A DNA stretch of 64,000 nt. It comes from Sulfitobacter brevis (GTDB taxonomy: Bacteria > Pseudomonadota > Alphaproteobacteria > Rhodobacterales > Rhodobacteraceae). The DNA is taken from the NCBI RefSeq assembly GCF_900112755.1, contig NZ_FOMW01000009.1, positions 157,583 through 221,582 of the forward strand, read 5' to 3'. The notes under the pieces were generated by a model. The model saw only the letters and a program-made list of their open reading frames with translations, did no database searches and was not told where the DNA came from. Below, piece after piece: positions 49,130 through 57,479 of the stretch; position 1 is the stretch's first letter; every line of letters begins with the position of its first letter. A program made the translations under genes and the position numbers.

Positions 49130-50062
49130 TCAGAAGGTTTTAAAACCTGCAAAGATCCGGCCTTCGTCCCGGTGGCGACCACCAATTGCAGCGGCCCAGA
49201 CCGATGCTGCGGCGGCGATCAACAGACCAGCAGCCAGTGCAAAACCGCTCAAGATCGCAGCTTTGCGGGCAGCATCGGCTGCGTCACGGGCAGTCTGCGC
49301 AGCTTCATCACGCACGGTGATGACTTCCTGTGCAGCAGCCTCAACACGCGCTTTTGCTTCGGATTCCGACAGGTTTGAGTTTTCTGCCAGTTCCGCTGCG
49401 AGATAGCTTGCGTCGCCTTCGGTCATTTCGCCGTTAACCGCAACATCCGCCAGAATGGTCGCGGATTGTGCAGACAGTTCTGCGTTCTGATCCAGCGTCA
49501 CATCTGTGCCGCGCAACAGGCGGTTGTTGATGATCGCAAGCGGATCAACATCAACGCCTTGAACCCCACCAGGGGTTGCAGCCGCACCGGCGGCGCCAGC
49601 AGCACCCGCCGCAGCAGCGGTTTGACCCACAGCAGCAGCCGTATTGCCAACAGCGTTAAGCGCTGTGCCGACCGCGCCAGTTGCAATCCATGCGCCAACC
49701 AGAACAGCAAGTGCCCAGACAACAACGCCGTGGATGCTGTCACGCGCGGTGACCTCATCTGCGTGCGCACCGTCAACGCGGCGGCGCATACGGCCCGCAA
49801 TGTACCCGCCAGCAGCATAGGACGCCACGACGGTTACCAGCATCCATGCGCCGACGATCACGAGCGCAAAGCCCGCTGAACCTTCGTTGGGTTGCGGGGA
49901 GACTGCTGTCAGCCCCAAGGTTGCTCCAAAGCCCGCAAAAAGCAGGCCGATGGCGGATGCCGATACCGCACCAGCGAAGATTGCTGGCCAGTCGACATAG
50001 GACCCATCATGCGAAGAACGCGGCGCTGATGCCGCTGTCATGCCTTCAGTACGACCCACCAT
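49130..50062 (-). CDS. Uncharacterised membrane protein
   Basis: I took the ATG at 50062 (MVGRTEGMTAASAP), 1 nt after the stop of a 24-codon gene; the open frame to 50155 overlaps that gene and is ignored. The 310 residues have hydrophobic helices at about 24-44 (IFAGAVSASAIGLLFAGFGA), 62-87, 115-135 and 275-300, an Ala/Gly-rich stretch (about 135-165) and a charged periplasmic or cytoplasmic region (about 170-270) with coiled-coil-like Glu/Ala content (ESEAKARVEAAAQEVITV). No family recognised with confidence. It is transcribed with the microprotein gene upstream and ends in a hairpin. Confidence 0.7.
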   Translation of the reverse strand: MVGRTEGMTAASAPRSSHDGSYVDWPAIFAGAVSASAIGLLFAGFGATLGLTAVSPQPNEGSAGFALVIVGAWMLVTVVASYAAGGYIAGRMRRRVDGAHADEVTARDSIHGVVVWALAVLVGAWIATGAVGTALNAVGNTAAAVGQTAAAAGAAGAAGAAATPGGVQGVDVDPLAIINNRLLRGTDVTLDQNAELSAQSATILADVAVNGEMTEGDASYLAAELAENSNLSESEAKARVEAAAQEVITVRDEAAQTARDAADAARKAAILSGFALAAGLLIAAAASVWAAAIGGRHRDEGRIFAGFKTF

Positions 50063-50063
50063 T

Positions 50064-50138
50064 TCAGCTGAGCCCCAGCAGAGACAAAATCGCCAGTACG
50101 ACGACCACGAGGCCCACAAGGTAAATAATTCCGCCCAT
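50064..50138 (-). CDS. 24-residue hydrophobic membrane microprotein
   Basis: The 25 codons including stop start MGGIIYLVGLVVVVLAIL and end LGLS, a single transmembrane helix with almost no soluble part. TGGAGAACTAAG places a good ribosome site 7-8 nt before the ATG. Its stop lies 1 nt before the ATG of the larger membrane protein, suggesting coupled translation. It is too short for ordinary gene calling. I interpret it as a real small membrane peptide, possibly a partner of its neighbour; function unknown. Confidence 0.6.
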   Translation of the reverse strand: MGGIIYLVGLVVVVLAILSLLGLS

Positions 50139-50276
50139 CTTAGTTCTCCAGTCAATTAGGTCTTTTCATTAAAGTGTCTCGAACCGCCGGACCTGCGGGG
50201 CACACGCGCCAGAGCAGGGGGAAGTACGGATCACATCGCCCTCACAAACACGTGAAATCGCTAAAAGGTTCCCGCC

Positions 50277-50302
50277 AAAAAAAAAGACCCGCAGCGCGGG
50301 TC
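50277..50302 (-). terminator. Rho-independent terminator of icd
   Basis: GACCCGC-agc-GCGGGTC is a perfect 7-bp stem, followed by about nine T on the minus strand, 33 nt beyond the icd stop. Confidence 0.93.
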
Positions 50303-50334
50303 CTTTTAATCAAGTTACGTTTCGAGAGCTGGGT

Positions 50335-51549
50335 TTAGCCCGCAAGAGCCTTGCCGAGGTTGGCGTCAACTTTTTCTAGAAAGCCCATCGTGGTCAGCCA
50401 GCTTTGGTCCGGTCCGACCAACAAAGACAGATCCTTGGTCATGCTGCCCGCTTCGACGGTATCGACCACCACACGCTCCAGCGTTTCGGCAAAGTTGATC
50501 AAGGCTGTGTTGTTGTCGAGCTTGCCGCGATGCTTGAGCCCGCCAGTCCACGCATAGATCGACGCAATGGAGTTGGTCGAGGTTTCCTCGCCCTTCTGGT
50601 GCTGGCGGTAGTGGCGCGTGACGGTGCCGTGGGCGGCCTCGGCCTCGACGATCTTGCCATCGGGGGTCATCAACTGGCTGGTCATCAGACCGAGCGAGCC
50701 GAACCCCTGCGCCACAGTATCGGACTGCACATCGCCATCGTAGTTTTTGCAGGCCCAGACATAGCCGCCCGACCATTTCATCGCGGCCGCGACCATATCA
50801 TCAATCAGGCGGTGTTCGTAGGTAATGCCCTTTTTCTTGAAGTCTTCGGCAAACTCGGCGTCGAAAATCTCCTGAAACAGGTCTTTGAACCGGCCGTCAT
50901 AAGCTTTGAGGATGGTGTTCTTGGTCGAGAGATATACCGGCCAGCCGCGCGCCAAACCGTAGTTCAGCGAGGCGCGGGCGAAGTCGCGGATGGAATCGTC
51001 AAGGTTATACATCGCCATCGTGACACCGGCGGAGGGCGCGTCGAAAACCTCGCGTTCGATGGTCTCGCCGTCTTCACCGACAAATTTAATCGTCAGCTTG
51101 CCCTTGCCCGGAAAGCGGAAATCGGTGGCGCGGTATTGGTCGCCAAAAGCATGGCGGCCGACAACGATCGGGCGCGTCCACCCGGGCACAAGGCGGGGGA
51201 CGTTTTTGCAAATAATCGGCTCGCGGAAAATCACACCGCCAAGGATGTTGCGGATGGTGCCATTGGGCGAGCGCCACATTTCCTTGAGGCCGAATTCTTC
51301 GACGCGCTGTTCATCTGGCGTGATTGTCGCGCATTTGACGCCGACGCCGTACTTCTTGATCGCTTCGGCGGCATCCACGGTAATCTGGTCATTGGTCTCG
51401 TCGCGGGTCTCGATGCCGAGATCGTAATACTTCAGATCAATGTCGAGATAGGGGATAATCAATTTTTTCTTGATGAAATCCCAGATGATGCGGGTCATTT
51501 CATCACCGTCGAGTTCGACGACCGGGTTCTCTACCTTGATCTTGGACAT
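50335..51549 (-). CDS. icd: Isocitrate dehydrogenase (NADP+)
   Basis: Icd oxidises isocitrate to 2-oxoglutarate in the TCA cycle. The 404 residues are the eukaryotic-like homodimeric type common in Alphaproteobacteria, beginning [35 protein letters not shown] and [12 protein letters not shown] form the substrate site (Ser and Arg), [28 protein letters not shown] holds the metal aspartates, and [16 protein letters not shown] the NADP site. AGGAG precedes the ATG. It has a strong terminator and no operon partner. Confidence 0.97.
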   Translation of the reverse strand: MSKIKVENPVVELDGDEMTRIIWDFIKKKLIIPYLDIDLKYYDLGIETRDETNDQITVDAAEAIKKYGVGVKCATITPDEQRVEEFGLKEMWRSPNGTIRNILGGVIFREPIICKNVPRLVPGWTRPIVVGRHAFGDQYRATDFRFPGKGKLTIKFVGEDGETIEREVFDAPSAGVTMAMYNLDDSIRDFARASLNYGLARGWPVYLSTKNTILKAYDGRFKDLFQEIFDAEFAEDFKKKGITYEHRLIDDMVAAAMKWSGGYVWACKNYDGDVQSDTVAQGFGSLGLMTSQLMTPDGKIVEAEAAHGTVTRHYRQHQKGEETSTNSIASIYAWTGGLKHRGKLDNNTALINFAETLERVVVDTVEAGSMTKDLSLLVGPDQSWLTTMGFLEKVDANLGKALAG

Positions 51550-51663
51550 GGGGATGCTCCTGAATGTGGTTAAGCCAGCATGTAGCCTATCGCGGGCTAC
51601 AGCGGAAGGCGGTATACCATTGTATGCAGATAATTGCCGCTCACGAATGAGGCTTTGCTGCGG

Positions 51664-52257
51664 CTAGGTCTGGTCGGTGGGCCGATTGGCGAAAAAGGTG
51701 GCAATCTTGGCTTTTGCAAAGGCCCAAAGTGCGGGTGCGCCAATGGCAATCTTGGCGCCGACCTTTTCGGCAATCTGGGTCTGGGAGACATTATAGTCAT
51801 TCCAGCTGCCGCCGCCAGATTGCAGGTTCTGCATCGGTGGCTGGAACCGGTCTAGGGATTTGGCAAATTGGGCCGAAGCTGTCTTTGCGGCTTCGAACTC
51901 CTCCCAGATGCTGCGCAAATCAGCGCGTAGATCATCGGGAAGTAGGCCAAAGATGCGGTCGGCGGCGGCAAGTTCGCTGACCTGCATGGCTTGCGCATCA
52001 TAGTCGCCGAAGATCGGATTATCGCCTGCGTCAATCTCGACAAGATCGTGCAGGATCAGCATCTTGATCACGCGAGTGATGTCGACATCCGGCCCTGCCT
52101 GATCGGCCAGCACCAGCGCATAGAGCGTCAGATGCCATGAGTGTTCGGCTGAATTTTCATAGCGCGAAGCATCACAAAGGGTTGTACCGCGCACGACCGA
52201 CTTGAGCTTGTCCGCTTCATTGAGAAAGGCGATCTGCTGCTCAAGCCGTTCGGTCAT
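51664..52257 (-). CDS. HD-domain phosphohydrolase (YfbR-like)
   Basis: The 197 residues carry the HD metal motif: SAEHSWHL (His near residue 38), HDLVEIDAGD (His-Asp near 69) and a distal Asp around 135. Related proteins dephosphorylate nucleotides such as dAMP or dUMP. It ends with a weak tail (FFANRPTDQT). Start overlaps the stop of the 82-residue gene by 4 nt. Substrate not determinable. Confidence 0.8.
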   Translation of the reverse strand: MTERLEQQIAFLNEADKLKSVVRGTTLCDASRYENSAEHSWHLTLYALVLADQAGPDVDITRVIKMLILHDLVEIDAGDNPIFGDYDAQAMQVSELAAADRIFGLLPDDLRADLRSIWEEFEAAKTASAQFAKSLDRFQPPMQNLQSGGGSWNDYNVSQTQIAEKVGAKIAIGAPALWAFAKAKIATFFANRPTDQT

Positions 52258-52502
52258 TCCGGCGCGGTTTTGCTGGCTTGGGCACGATGCTCAGCCAGCT
52301 TCTTTTTCAGGAAGTTGCGGCCCTGAATTTCGGCCATCCGCACGCGGATCGCCGTCAGAAACGCTTCTTCCAGTGTTTGGCTCGAAGCGCCCAGCACGTC
52401 ACCGACCTGCATGAACAAACGGTCCTCGCCAGTTGCAGTCTGCACAGCCAGACATTCCTCGGCCAGCTTGTTGGCCATTTCGGTGACTGCGGGATCGGCC
52501 AT
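52254..52502 (-). CDS. Conserved-looking 82-residue protein
   Basis: Not assigned to a family. Predominantly helical, charged, without cysteines other than one (EECLAVQ), membrane segments or a signal peptide; ends KKKLAEHRAQASKTAPE. It is overlapped by 4 nt at both ends (alpha/beta hydrolase before, HD protein after), so it is part of a tight three-gene unit, which supports it being real. Confidence 0.65.
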   Translation of the reverse strand: MADPAVTEMANKLAEECLAVQTATGEDRLFMQVGDVLGASSQTLEEAFLTAIRVRMAEIQGRNFLKKKLAEHRAQASKTAPE

Positions 52503-53155
52503 CAGCGCGACGTCTCGGTCAGGCGACGTTTGACGTAATCGGTGGTCGAGGTGATCAGCGTATCCATATGCGGCTCTTCAAAGAAGTGGCCGGCACCCTC
52601 GACTTCCTGATGGGTGATGGTGATGCCCTTTTGCTCGTGCAACTTGCCGACGAGGTTCACGGTATCAGCAGGCGGCGCCACGCGGTCGGCGGTACCATTG
52701 ATCACCAGACCCGATGCGGGGCAGGGTGCGAGGAACGAGAAGTCGTACATGTTTGCAGGCGGTGCCACCGAGATGAAGCCGGTGATTTCGGGGCGGCGCA
52801 TCAAAAGCTGCATCCCGATCCACGCGCCGAAGGAGAACCCGGCAACCCAGCAATGTTTGGAGTTGTTGTTCATCGACTGCAGATAATCGAGCGCCGATGC
52901 TGCATCGGACAATTCGCCAATGCCTTGATCGTATTCGCCCTGACTGCGACCAACACCGCGGAAATTGAACCGCAGCACGGTAAAGCCCATATTATAAAAG
53001 GCGTAATGCAGGTTATAGACGACCTTGTGATTCATTGTACCGCCAAACTGCGGATGCGGATGAAGCACGATGGCAATCGGTGCATCGCGTTCTTTTTGCG
53101 GGTGGTAGCGGCCTTCGAGGCGGCCTTCGGGTCCTGGAAAGATAACCTCGGGCAT
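52502..53155 (-). CDS. Alpha/beta hydrolase (serine hydrolase)
   Basis: The 217-residue hydrolase has the oxyanion HPHPQFGGTMNHKV near residue 32, FRGVGRSQG, the nucleophile elbow GFSFGAW (Ser near 118), VINGTADRVAPP with the acid Asp and the His in GAGHFFEE near residue 187. It lacks a signal peptide. It heads the unit with the 82-residue and HD genes and is divergent from iscR. The natural ester or amide substrate is unknown. Confidence 0.86.
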   Translation of the reverse strand: MPEVIFPGPEGRLEGRYHPQKERDAPIAIVLHPHPQFGGTMNHKVVYNLHYAFYNMGFTVLRFNFRGVGRSQGEYDQGIGELSDAASALDYLQSMNNNSKHCWVAGFSFGAWIGMQLLMRRPEITGFISVAPPANMYDFSFLAPCPASGLVINGTADRVAPPADTVNLVGKLHEQKGITITHQEVEGAGHFFEEPHMDTLITSTTDYVKRRLTETSR

Positions 53156-53196
53156 GGGCGTCCCTGTCTGGGGGTTCTTTGGGGTGTGGCGAATAG

Positions 53197-53233
53197 TTGA
53201 CGAATTCGCTAAGACACCTTAGAACGGTTCTAA
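53197..53233 (+). promoter_or_regulatory. iscR-suf operon promoter with palindromic operator
   Basis: TTGACG (53197-53202) and TAGAAC (53220-53225) are spaced 17 bp, like a sigma70-type promoter. A perfect palindrome TTAGAAC-g-GTTCTAA (53219-53233) covers the -10. It also reads as TTAGAA-N3-TTCTAA, the core of the Irr iron-control element as I recall it. Either IscR itself or Irr may bind. The position would block RNA polymerase. Confidence 0.7.
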
Positions 53234-53328
53234 TCTTGGGGCCGCGCAGGATGCGCGGGTCAGGCATTGCACTTAGGCATTTCGCGCGCCCGCGTCAATC
53301 AGATGGCGGTCGGATCAAAGGATTACGC

Positions 53329-53790
53329 ATGAAGCTTTCGACCAAGGGGCGGTATGCCATGGTGGCGCTGGCCGATATTGCGTTGCAACCGGCTGACAAG
53401 CTGGTTTCGCTGGGAGACATTGCCGAGCGTCAGTCGATATCGTTGCCTTATCTGGAACAGTTGTTTGTGAAGCTGCGGCGTGCGGAGTTGGTGAAATCGG
53501 TTCGCGGTCCGGGGGGCGGCTATCGTTTGGCGCGTCCGGCGGCGGAAATCAGGGTTGTCGATGTGTTGGCGGCGGTCGACGAGATGCTGGATGCGATGCA
53601 CAAAGGTGCGGGTGTTTCTGGTGGTTTGTCGGGAAGCCGCGCGCAGTCGCTGACCAATCGTCTTTGGGAGGGGCTAAGTGCACATGTCTATGTGTTCCTG
53701 CACCAGACGCGGCTTTCAGACATTATTACCAACGATCTGGTGCCTTGTCCGGCTGTTCCCAATCTATTTGCCGTGGTGGATGACGCGTGA
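53329..53790 (+). CDS. iscR: Rrf2 family regulator IscR, atypical (single cysteine)
   Basis: The ATG at 53329 gives 153 residues beginning MKLSTKGRYAMVALADIALQ, the Rrf2 helix-turn-helix, with YLEQLFVKLRRAELVKSVRGPGGGYRLA. Where E. coli IscR has three clustered cysteines that hold a [2Fe-2S] cluster (region after AVDE), this protein reads AMHKGAGVSGGLSGS with none. The only cysteine is Cys140 in LVPCPAV. From memory, the Rhodobacter sphaeroides IscR has the same unusual build and still binds an Fe-S cluster. It heads the Fe-S assembly operon and presumably represses it. Confidence 0.88.
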   Translation: MKLSTKGRYAMVALADIALQPADKLVSLGDIAERQSISLPYLEQLFVKLRRAELVKSVRGPGGGYRLARPAAEIRVVDVLAAVDEMLDAMHKGAGVSGGLSGSRAQSLTNRLWEGLSAHVYVFLHQTRLSDIITNDLVPCPAVPNLFAVVDDA

Positions 53791-53802
53791 AGGTGCGCCG
53801 AA

Positions 53803-53850
53803 TCGACAGATATTTTGAGATGAAGGGGCGCTGCCCCCTCAAACTTACCC
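53803..53850. repeat. Degenerate copy of a dispersed intergenic element (copy C)
   Basis: AGATATTTTGAGATGAAG and the short palindrome GGGGCGCTGCCCC lie between iscR and iscS. They resemble copies A and B, with the order of the two parts inverted. Similarity is weaker here. Confidence 0.35.
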
Positions 53851-53883
53851 GGAGTTTATCCGGCCAAATGAAATGATGACGTG

Positions 53884-55029
53884 ATGCGGACCTATCTGGA
53901 TCATAACGCGACGACGCCTTTGCGGGCCGAGGCGCGGGCGGCGATGGTGGCGGCAATGGATGTGGCGGGTAATCCGTCCAGCGTTCATGCCGAGGGGCGC
54001 GCGGCCAAGATGCTGGTGGAGCGGGCGCGGGCGCAGGTGGCGGCCTTGGTCGGGTGCCTGCCGACTCAGGTAGTGTTTACCGGATCGGCAACGGAAGCGG
54101 CAGCGCTGGCTGTGGCCCAAAAGCACCGACATGGAGGGGTATTTGCGGCGCTGCCGACGGAGCACGATTGTTTGCGCGTGTGGAGCGAGGTGGAAATGCC
54201 TTCCCCCATTGGGCGCGATGGGGTGCCGTTAGCGGGTTTGCAAAAACAATTGTCAGACCTTGCAGGCGATCATTCTGTGGAACGTGCGGCTTTGGTGGCG
54301 ATGTCGGCAGCAAATAGCGAGACGGGCATTTTGACCCATGCGGGCAAGGTACTGGGGAGCGTTGACGGCGCAAACGGCACGGCGGGCTACTCGGTCATTT
54401 GCGATATCACCCAGGTCGCAGGGAAGATGCCGGTGGTTTATGACGCTGCCACACCTTCCTATGCGATTTTGTCAGCCCATAAACTGGGCGGGCCAAAGGG
54501 TATTGGCGCTTTGATCAACTTCACACGGGAAGACCCCGAGCCGATGTTACGCGGTGGCGGACAGGAAATGGGGCGGCGATCCGGCACCGAGAATGTGATC
54601 GGGATTGCCGGTTTTGGCGCGGCGGCGGAGGCAGCATCACGTGACGTTGCGGCGGGGCGCTGGGAAGAGGTGGCCGAGCACCGCGATTTGTTGGAGCAGG
54701 CGGTTGAAGCTGCTTCAAAGGTGACTATTTTAGTTGGTAAAGATGCGCCACGGCTGCCAAACACGTCCTGCATGATCACCGCAGGCTGGAAGGGTGAGAC
54801 GCAGGTCATACAAATGGACCTGTCGGGATTTGCGATTTCTGCGGGCTCGGCGTGCTCTTCGGGCAAGGTTCGGGCAAGTGCTGTGTTGCACGCCATGGGA
54901 TATGATGAAACAGAAGCGTCGAGTGCGATCCGCGTGTCACTGGGGCTTGAAACAACAAGCGAACAGGTTTTGCGGTTTGCAGATAGCTGGGCGGCAAAGC
55001 TTGCCAAGCATGGAATACGGGCCGCCTGA
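53884..55029 (+). CDS. iscS: Cysteine desulfurase (IscS/NifS type)
   Basis: This PLP enzyme removes sulfur from cysteine for Fe-S clusters. The ATG at 53884 (a GTG precedes it directly) gives 381 residues. YLDHNATTPL opens the chain. LSAHKLGGPKGIGAL holds the PLP lysine near residue 204, and SAGSACSSGKV carries the catalytic cysteine loop near residue 322 of the group I desulfurase type. It is the second gene of the iscR operon; a separate group II desulfurase (SufS) ends the operon. Confidence 0.93.
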   Translation: MRTYLDHNATTPLRAEARAAMVAAMDVAGNPSSVHAEGRAAKMLVERARAQVAALVGCLPTQVVFTGSATEAAALAVAQKHRHGGVFAALPTEHDCLRVWSEVEMPSPIGRDGVPLAGLQKQLSDLAGDHSVERAALVAMSAANSETGILTHAGKVLGSVDGANGTAGYSVICDITQVAGKMPVVYDAATPSYAILSAHKLGGPKGIGALINFTREDPEPMLRGGGQEMGRRSGTENVIGIAGFGAAAEAASRDVAAGRWEEVAEHRDLLEQAVEAASKVTILVGKDAPRLPNTSCMITAGWKGETQVIQMDLSGFAISAGSACSSGKVRASAVLHAMGYDETEASSAIRVSLGLETTSEQVLRFADSWAAKLAKHGIRAA

Positions 55030-55053
55030 CGGCCAAACGAAAGGAACAGGGTC

Positions 55054-56586
55054 TTGGATACTATCACTCTGAACGAACAGAGCGGCGTCAAGGATGGCGT
55101 GGATCAAGACACCGTGGATGCGGTGCGTGAAGTCGGTGGCAAATACAAGCACGGCTGGTCCACCGACATCGAGATGGATTACGCCCCCAAGGGGCTGACG
55201 CCCGATATCGTGCGACTGATTTCGAAGAACAATGATGAGCCGGAATGGCTGACTGAATGGCGGCTGGCGGCCTATGATCGCTGGCTGACCAAGACAGAAC
55301 CCACTTGGGCGATGGTCGATTACCCTGAGATCGACTTCCAAGACCAGTATTACTACGCGCGTCCCAAGAGCATGGCCGTAAAGCCCAAGTCACTGGACGA
55401 GGTCGACCCCAAGCTGCTTGCTACCTATGCCAAGCTGGGCATTCCACTGAAAGAACAGATGATCCTTGCTGGCATCGAGGGCGCGGAAAACGCACCTGCC
55501 GAGGGCCGCAAGGTTGCGGTTGATGCGGTGTTCGATTCCGTGTCTCTGGGTACCACGTTTCAAGACGAGTTGAAGAAGGCGGGCGTGATTTTCTGCTCGA
55601 TCTCCGAGGCCGTACGTGAACACCCTGAACTGGTGAAGAAGTACCTCGGTACAGTCGTTCCGGTGAACGACAATTTCTATGCGACATTGAATTCCGCAGT
55701 GTTTTCAGATGGTTCTTTTGTGTATGTGCCGCCTGGCGTGCGCTGCCCGATGGAGCTGTCGACTTATTTCCGGATCAATGCCGAGAACACCGGCCAGTTC
55801 GAGCGTACTTTGATTATCGCTGACAAGGGCTCTTATGTGTCCTATCTCGAAGGCTGCACGGCGCCGCAACGTGACGAGTCGCAGTTGCACGCCGCTGTGG
55901 TCGAGATCATCATCGAAGAAGATGCAGAGGTGAAATATTCCACCGTTCAGAACTGGTATCCCGGTGACGAGAACGGCAAGGGCGGGATTTACAATTTTGT
56001 GACCAAACGTGCCGATTGCCGTGGCGACCGTGCCAAGGTGATGTGGACGCAGGTCGAAACCGGCTCTGCTGTGACGTGGAAATACCCGTCATGCATCTTG
56101 CGCGGCGACGATTCCCAAGGCGAGTTCTATTCCATCGCCATCGCCAATAACATGCAGCAGGCCGATACCGGCACCAAGATGATCCACCTCGGCAAGCGCA
56201 CTAAATCGCGCATCGTGTCTAAAGGTATCTCGGCCGGCAAGGCGCAGAATACCTATCGCGGCTTGGTGTCAATGCACCCTAAGGCCAAGGAGTCGCGCAA
56301 CTATACCCAGTGTGACAGCTTGTTGATTGGCAGCGAATGCGGGGCGCACACGGTGCCTTATATCGAGGTCAAAAATAACTCGAGCCGCGTGGAGCATGAG
56401 GCGACGACGTCGAAGGTCGATGATGACCAGCTGTTCTATTGCCGGTCGCGCGGGATGGATGAGGAAGAGGCCGTGGCGCTGGTAGTGAACGGGTTCTGCA
56501 AGGACGTGTTGCAGGCGCTGCCGATGGAATTTGCCATGGAAGCGCAAGCACTTGTGGCGATCTCGCTGGAAGGATCGGTCGGTTGA
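55054..56586 (+). CDS. sufB: Fe-S cluster scaffold subunit SufB
   Basis: SufB forms the SufBC2D scaffold on which iron-sulfur clusters are built. The 510 residues have the SufB N-terminal segment ([20 protein letters not shown]) and the beta-helix core: [45 protein letters not shown] and the C-terminal [12 protein letters not shown]. It starts with TTG at 55054, with AAGGAAC 8-9 nt upstream and 24 nt after iscS; no ATG alternative fits the family. A 137-bp gap before sufC contains no gene I can support. Confidence 0.96.
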   Translation: MDTITLNEQSGVKDGVDQDTVDAVREVGGKYKHGWSTDIEMDYAPKGLTPDIVRLISKNNDEPEWLTEWRLAAYDRWLTKTEPTWAMVDYPEIDFQDQYYYARPKSMAVKPKSLDEVDPKLLATYAKLGIPLKEQMILAGIEGAENAPAEGRKVAVDAVFDSVSLGTTFQDELKKAGVIFCSISEAVREHPELVKKYLGTVVPVNDNFYATLNSAVFSDGSFVYVPPGVRCPMELSTYFRINAENTGQFERTLIIADKGSYVSYLEGCTAPQRDESQLHAAVVEIIIEEDAEVKYSTVQNWYPGDENGKGGIYNFVTKRADCRGDRAKVMWTQVETGSAVTWKYPSCILRGDDSQGEFYSIAIANNMQQADTGTKMIHLGKRTKSRIVSKGISAGKAQNTYRGLVSMHPKAKESRNYTQCDSLLIGSECGAHTVPYIEVKNNSSRVEHEATTSKVDDDQLFYCRSRGMDEEEAVALVVNGFCKDVLQALPMEFAMEAQALVAISLEGSVG

Positions 56587-56723
56587 CAATGGGATTTCTC
56601 GGGCGCTGAGCGCGCTCCGGACCTTTTGCGGCTAAACCGCTGGATAAATGCCGAAGTGGTGTCTGCGGGCGCCCTTGGAAACAGACAACACCGCGCCGGA
56701 TCGCGGGAGTAAGGAAAGACATT

Positions 56724-57479
56724 ATGCTGAGCATCAAGAACCTGCATGTAAAACTCGAAGATGAAGACAAGCAAATCCTCAAGGGCGTGAACCTTGAGGT
56801 CGAGGCGGGCAAGGTCCACGCGATTATGGGGCCGAATGGCTCTGGCAAGTCGACCCTCAGCTATGTGCTCTCGGGCAAGGGTGGCTATGAGGTCACGGAC
56901 GGCACGGCGAAGCTGGAAGGTGTGGATCTTTTGGACATGGAGCCGGAAGAGCGCGCAGCGGCGGGCTTGTTTCTGGCGTTTCAATACCCCGTTGAAATTC
57001 CCGGTGTGGGCAACATGACCTTTCTGCGTACTGCGGTGAACGCACAGCGCAAGGCACGCGGCGAAGAGGAAATGTCAGCTTCCGAGTTCCTGAAGGTCGT
57101 GCGCGCCAAAGCGAAAGACTTACAGATCGACGCCGAGATGTTGAAGCGCCCTGTCAACATGGGCTTTTCCGGTGGTGAGAAAAAGCGCAACGAAATCCTG
57201 CAGATGGCGATGCTAGAGCCGAAGATGTGCATCTTGGACGAGACCGACTCCGGTTTGGATGTAGATGCCATGAAACTGGTCGCAGACGGCGTGAATGCGC
57301 TGCGCAGCGAAGGCCGTGGCTTTTTGGTAATCACCCACTACCAGCGTTTGCTTGACCATATTAAACCAGACGTTGTGCATATTATGTCAGATGGCCGGAT
57401 CATTAAAAGTGGCGGTCCTGAATTGGCCTTGGACGTTGAACATAACGGTTACGCCGATATCAAGGCCGAGGTTGCCTAA
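56724..57479 (+). CDS. sufC: Fe-S assembly ATPase SufC
   Basis: SufC is the ABC-type ATPase that drives the SufBC2D complex in the cytoplasm. The 251 residues have Walker A MGPNGSGKST near residue 34, the signature FSGGEKKRNEI around 150, Walker B MCILDETDSGLD near 172 and the switch His in LVITHYQR. Its stop overlaps the ATG of sufD (TAATG), so the two are coupled. The spacing from sufB is the largest gap in the operon and might hold an internal control element, though I see none clearly. Confidence 0.97.
   Translation: MLSIKNLHVKLEDEDKQILKGVNLEVEAGKVHAIMGPNGSGKSTLSYVLSGKGGYEVTDGTAKLEGVDLLDMEPEERAAAGLFLAFQYPVEIPGVGNMTFLRTAVNAQRKARGEEEMSASEFLKVVRAKAKDLQIDAEMLKRPVNMGFSGGEKKRNEILQMAMLEPKMCILDETDSGLDVDAMKLVADGVNALRSEGRGFLVITHYQRLLDHIKPDVVHIMSDGRIIKSGGPELALDVEHNGYADIKAEVA

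Noticed and set aside
56587..56723. Extra small gene between sufB and sufC
   Set aside because: Short open frames lack a ribosome site and run into sufC; treated as non-coding.
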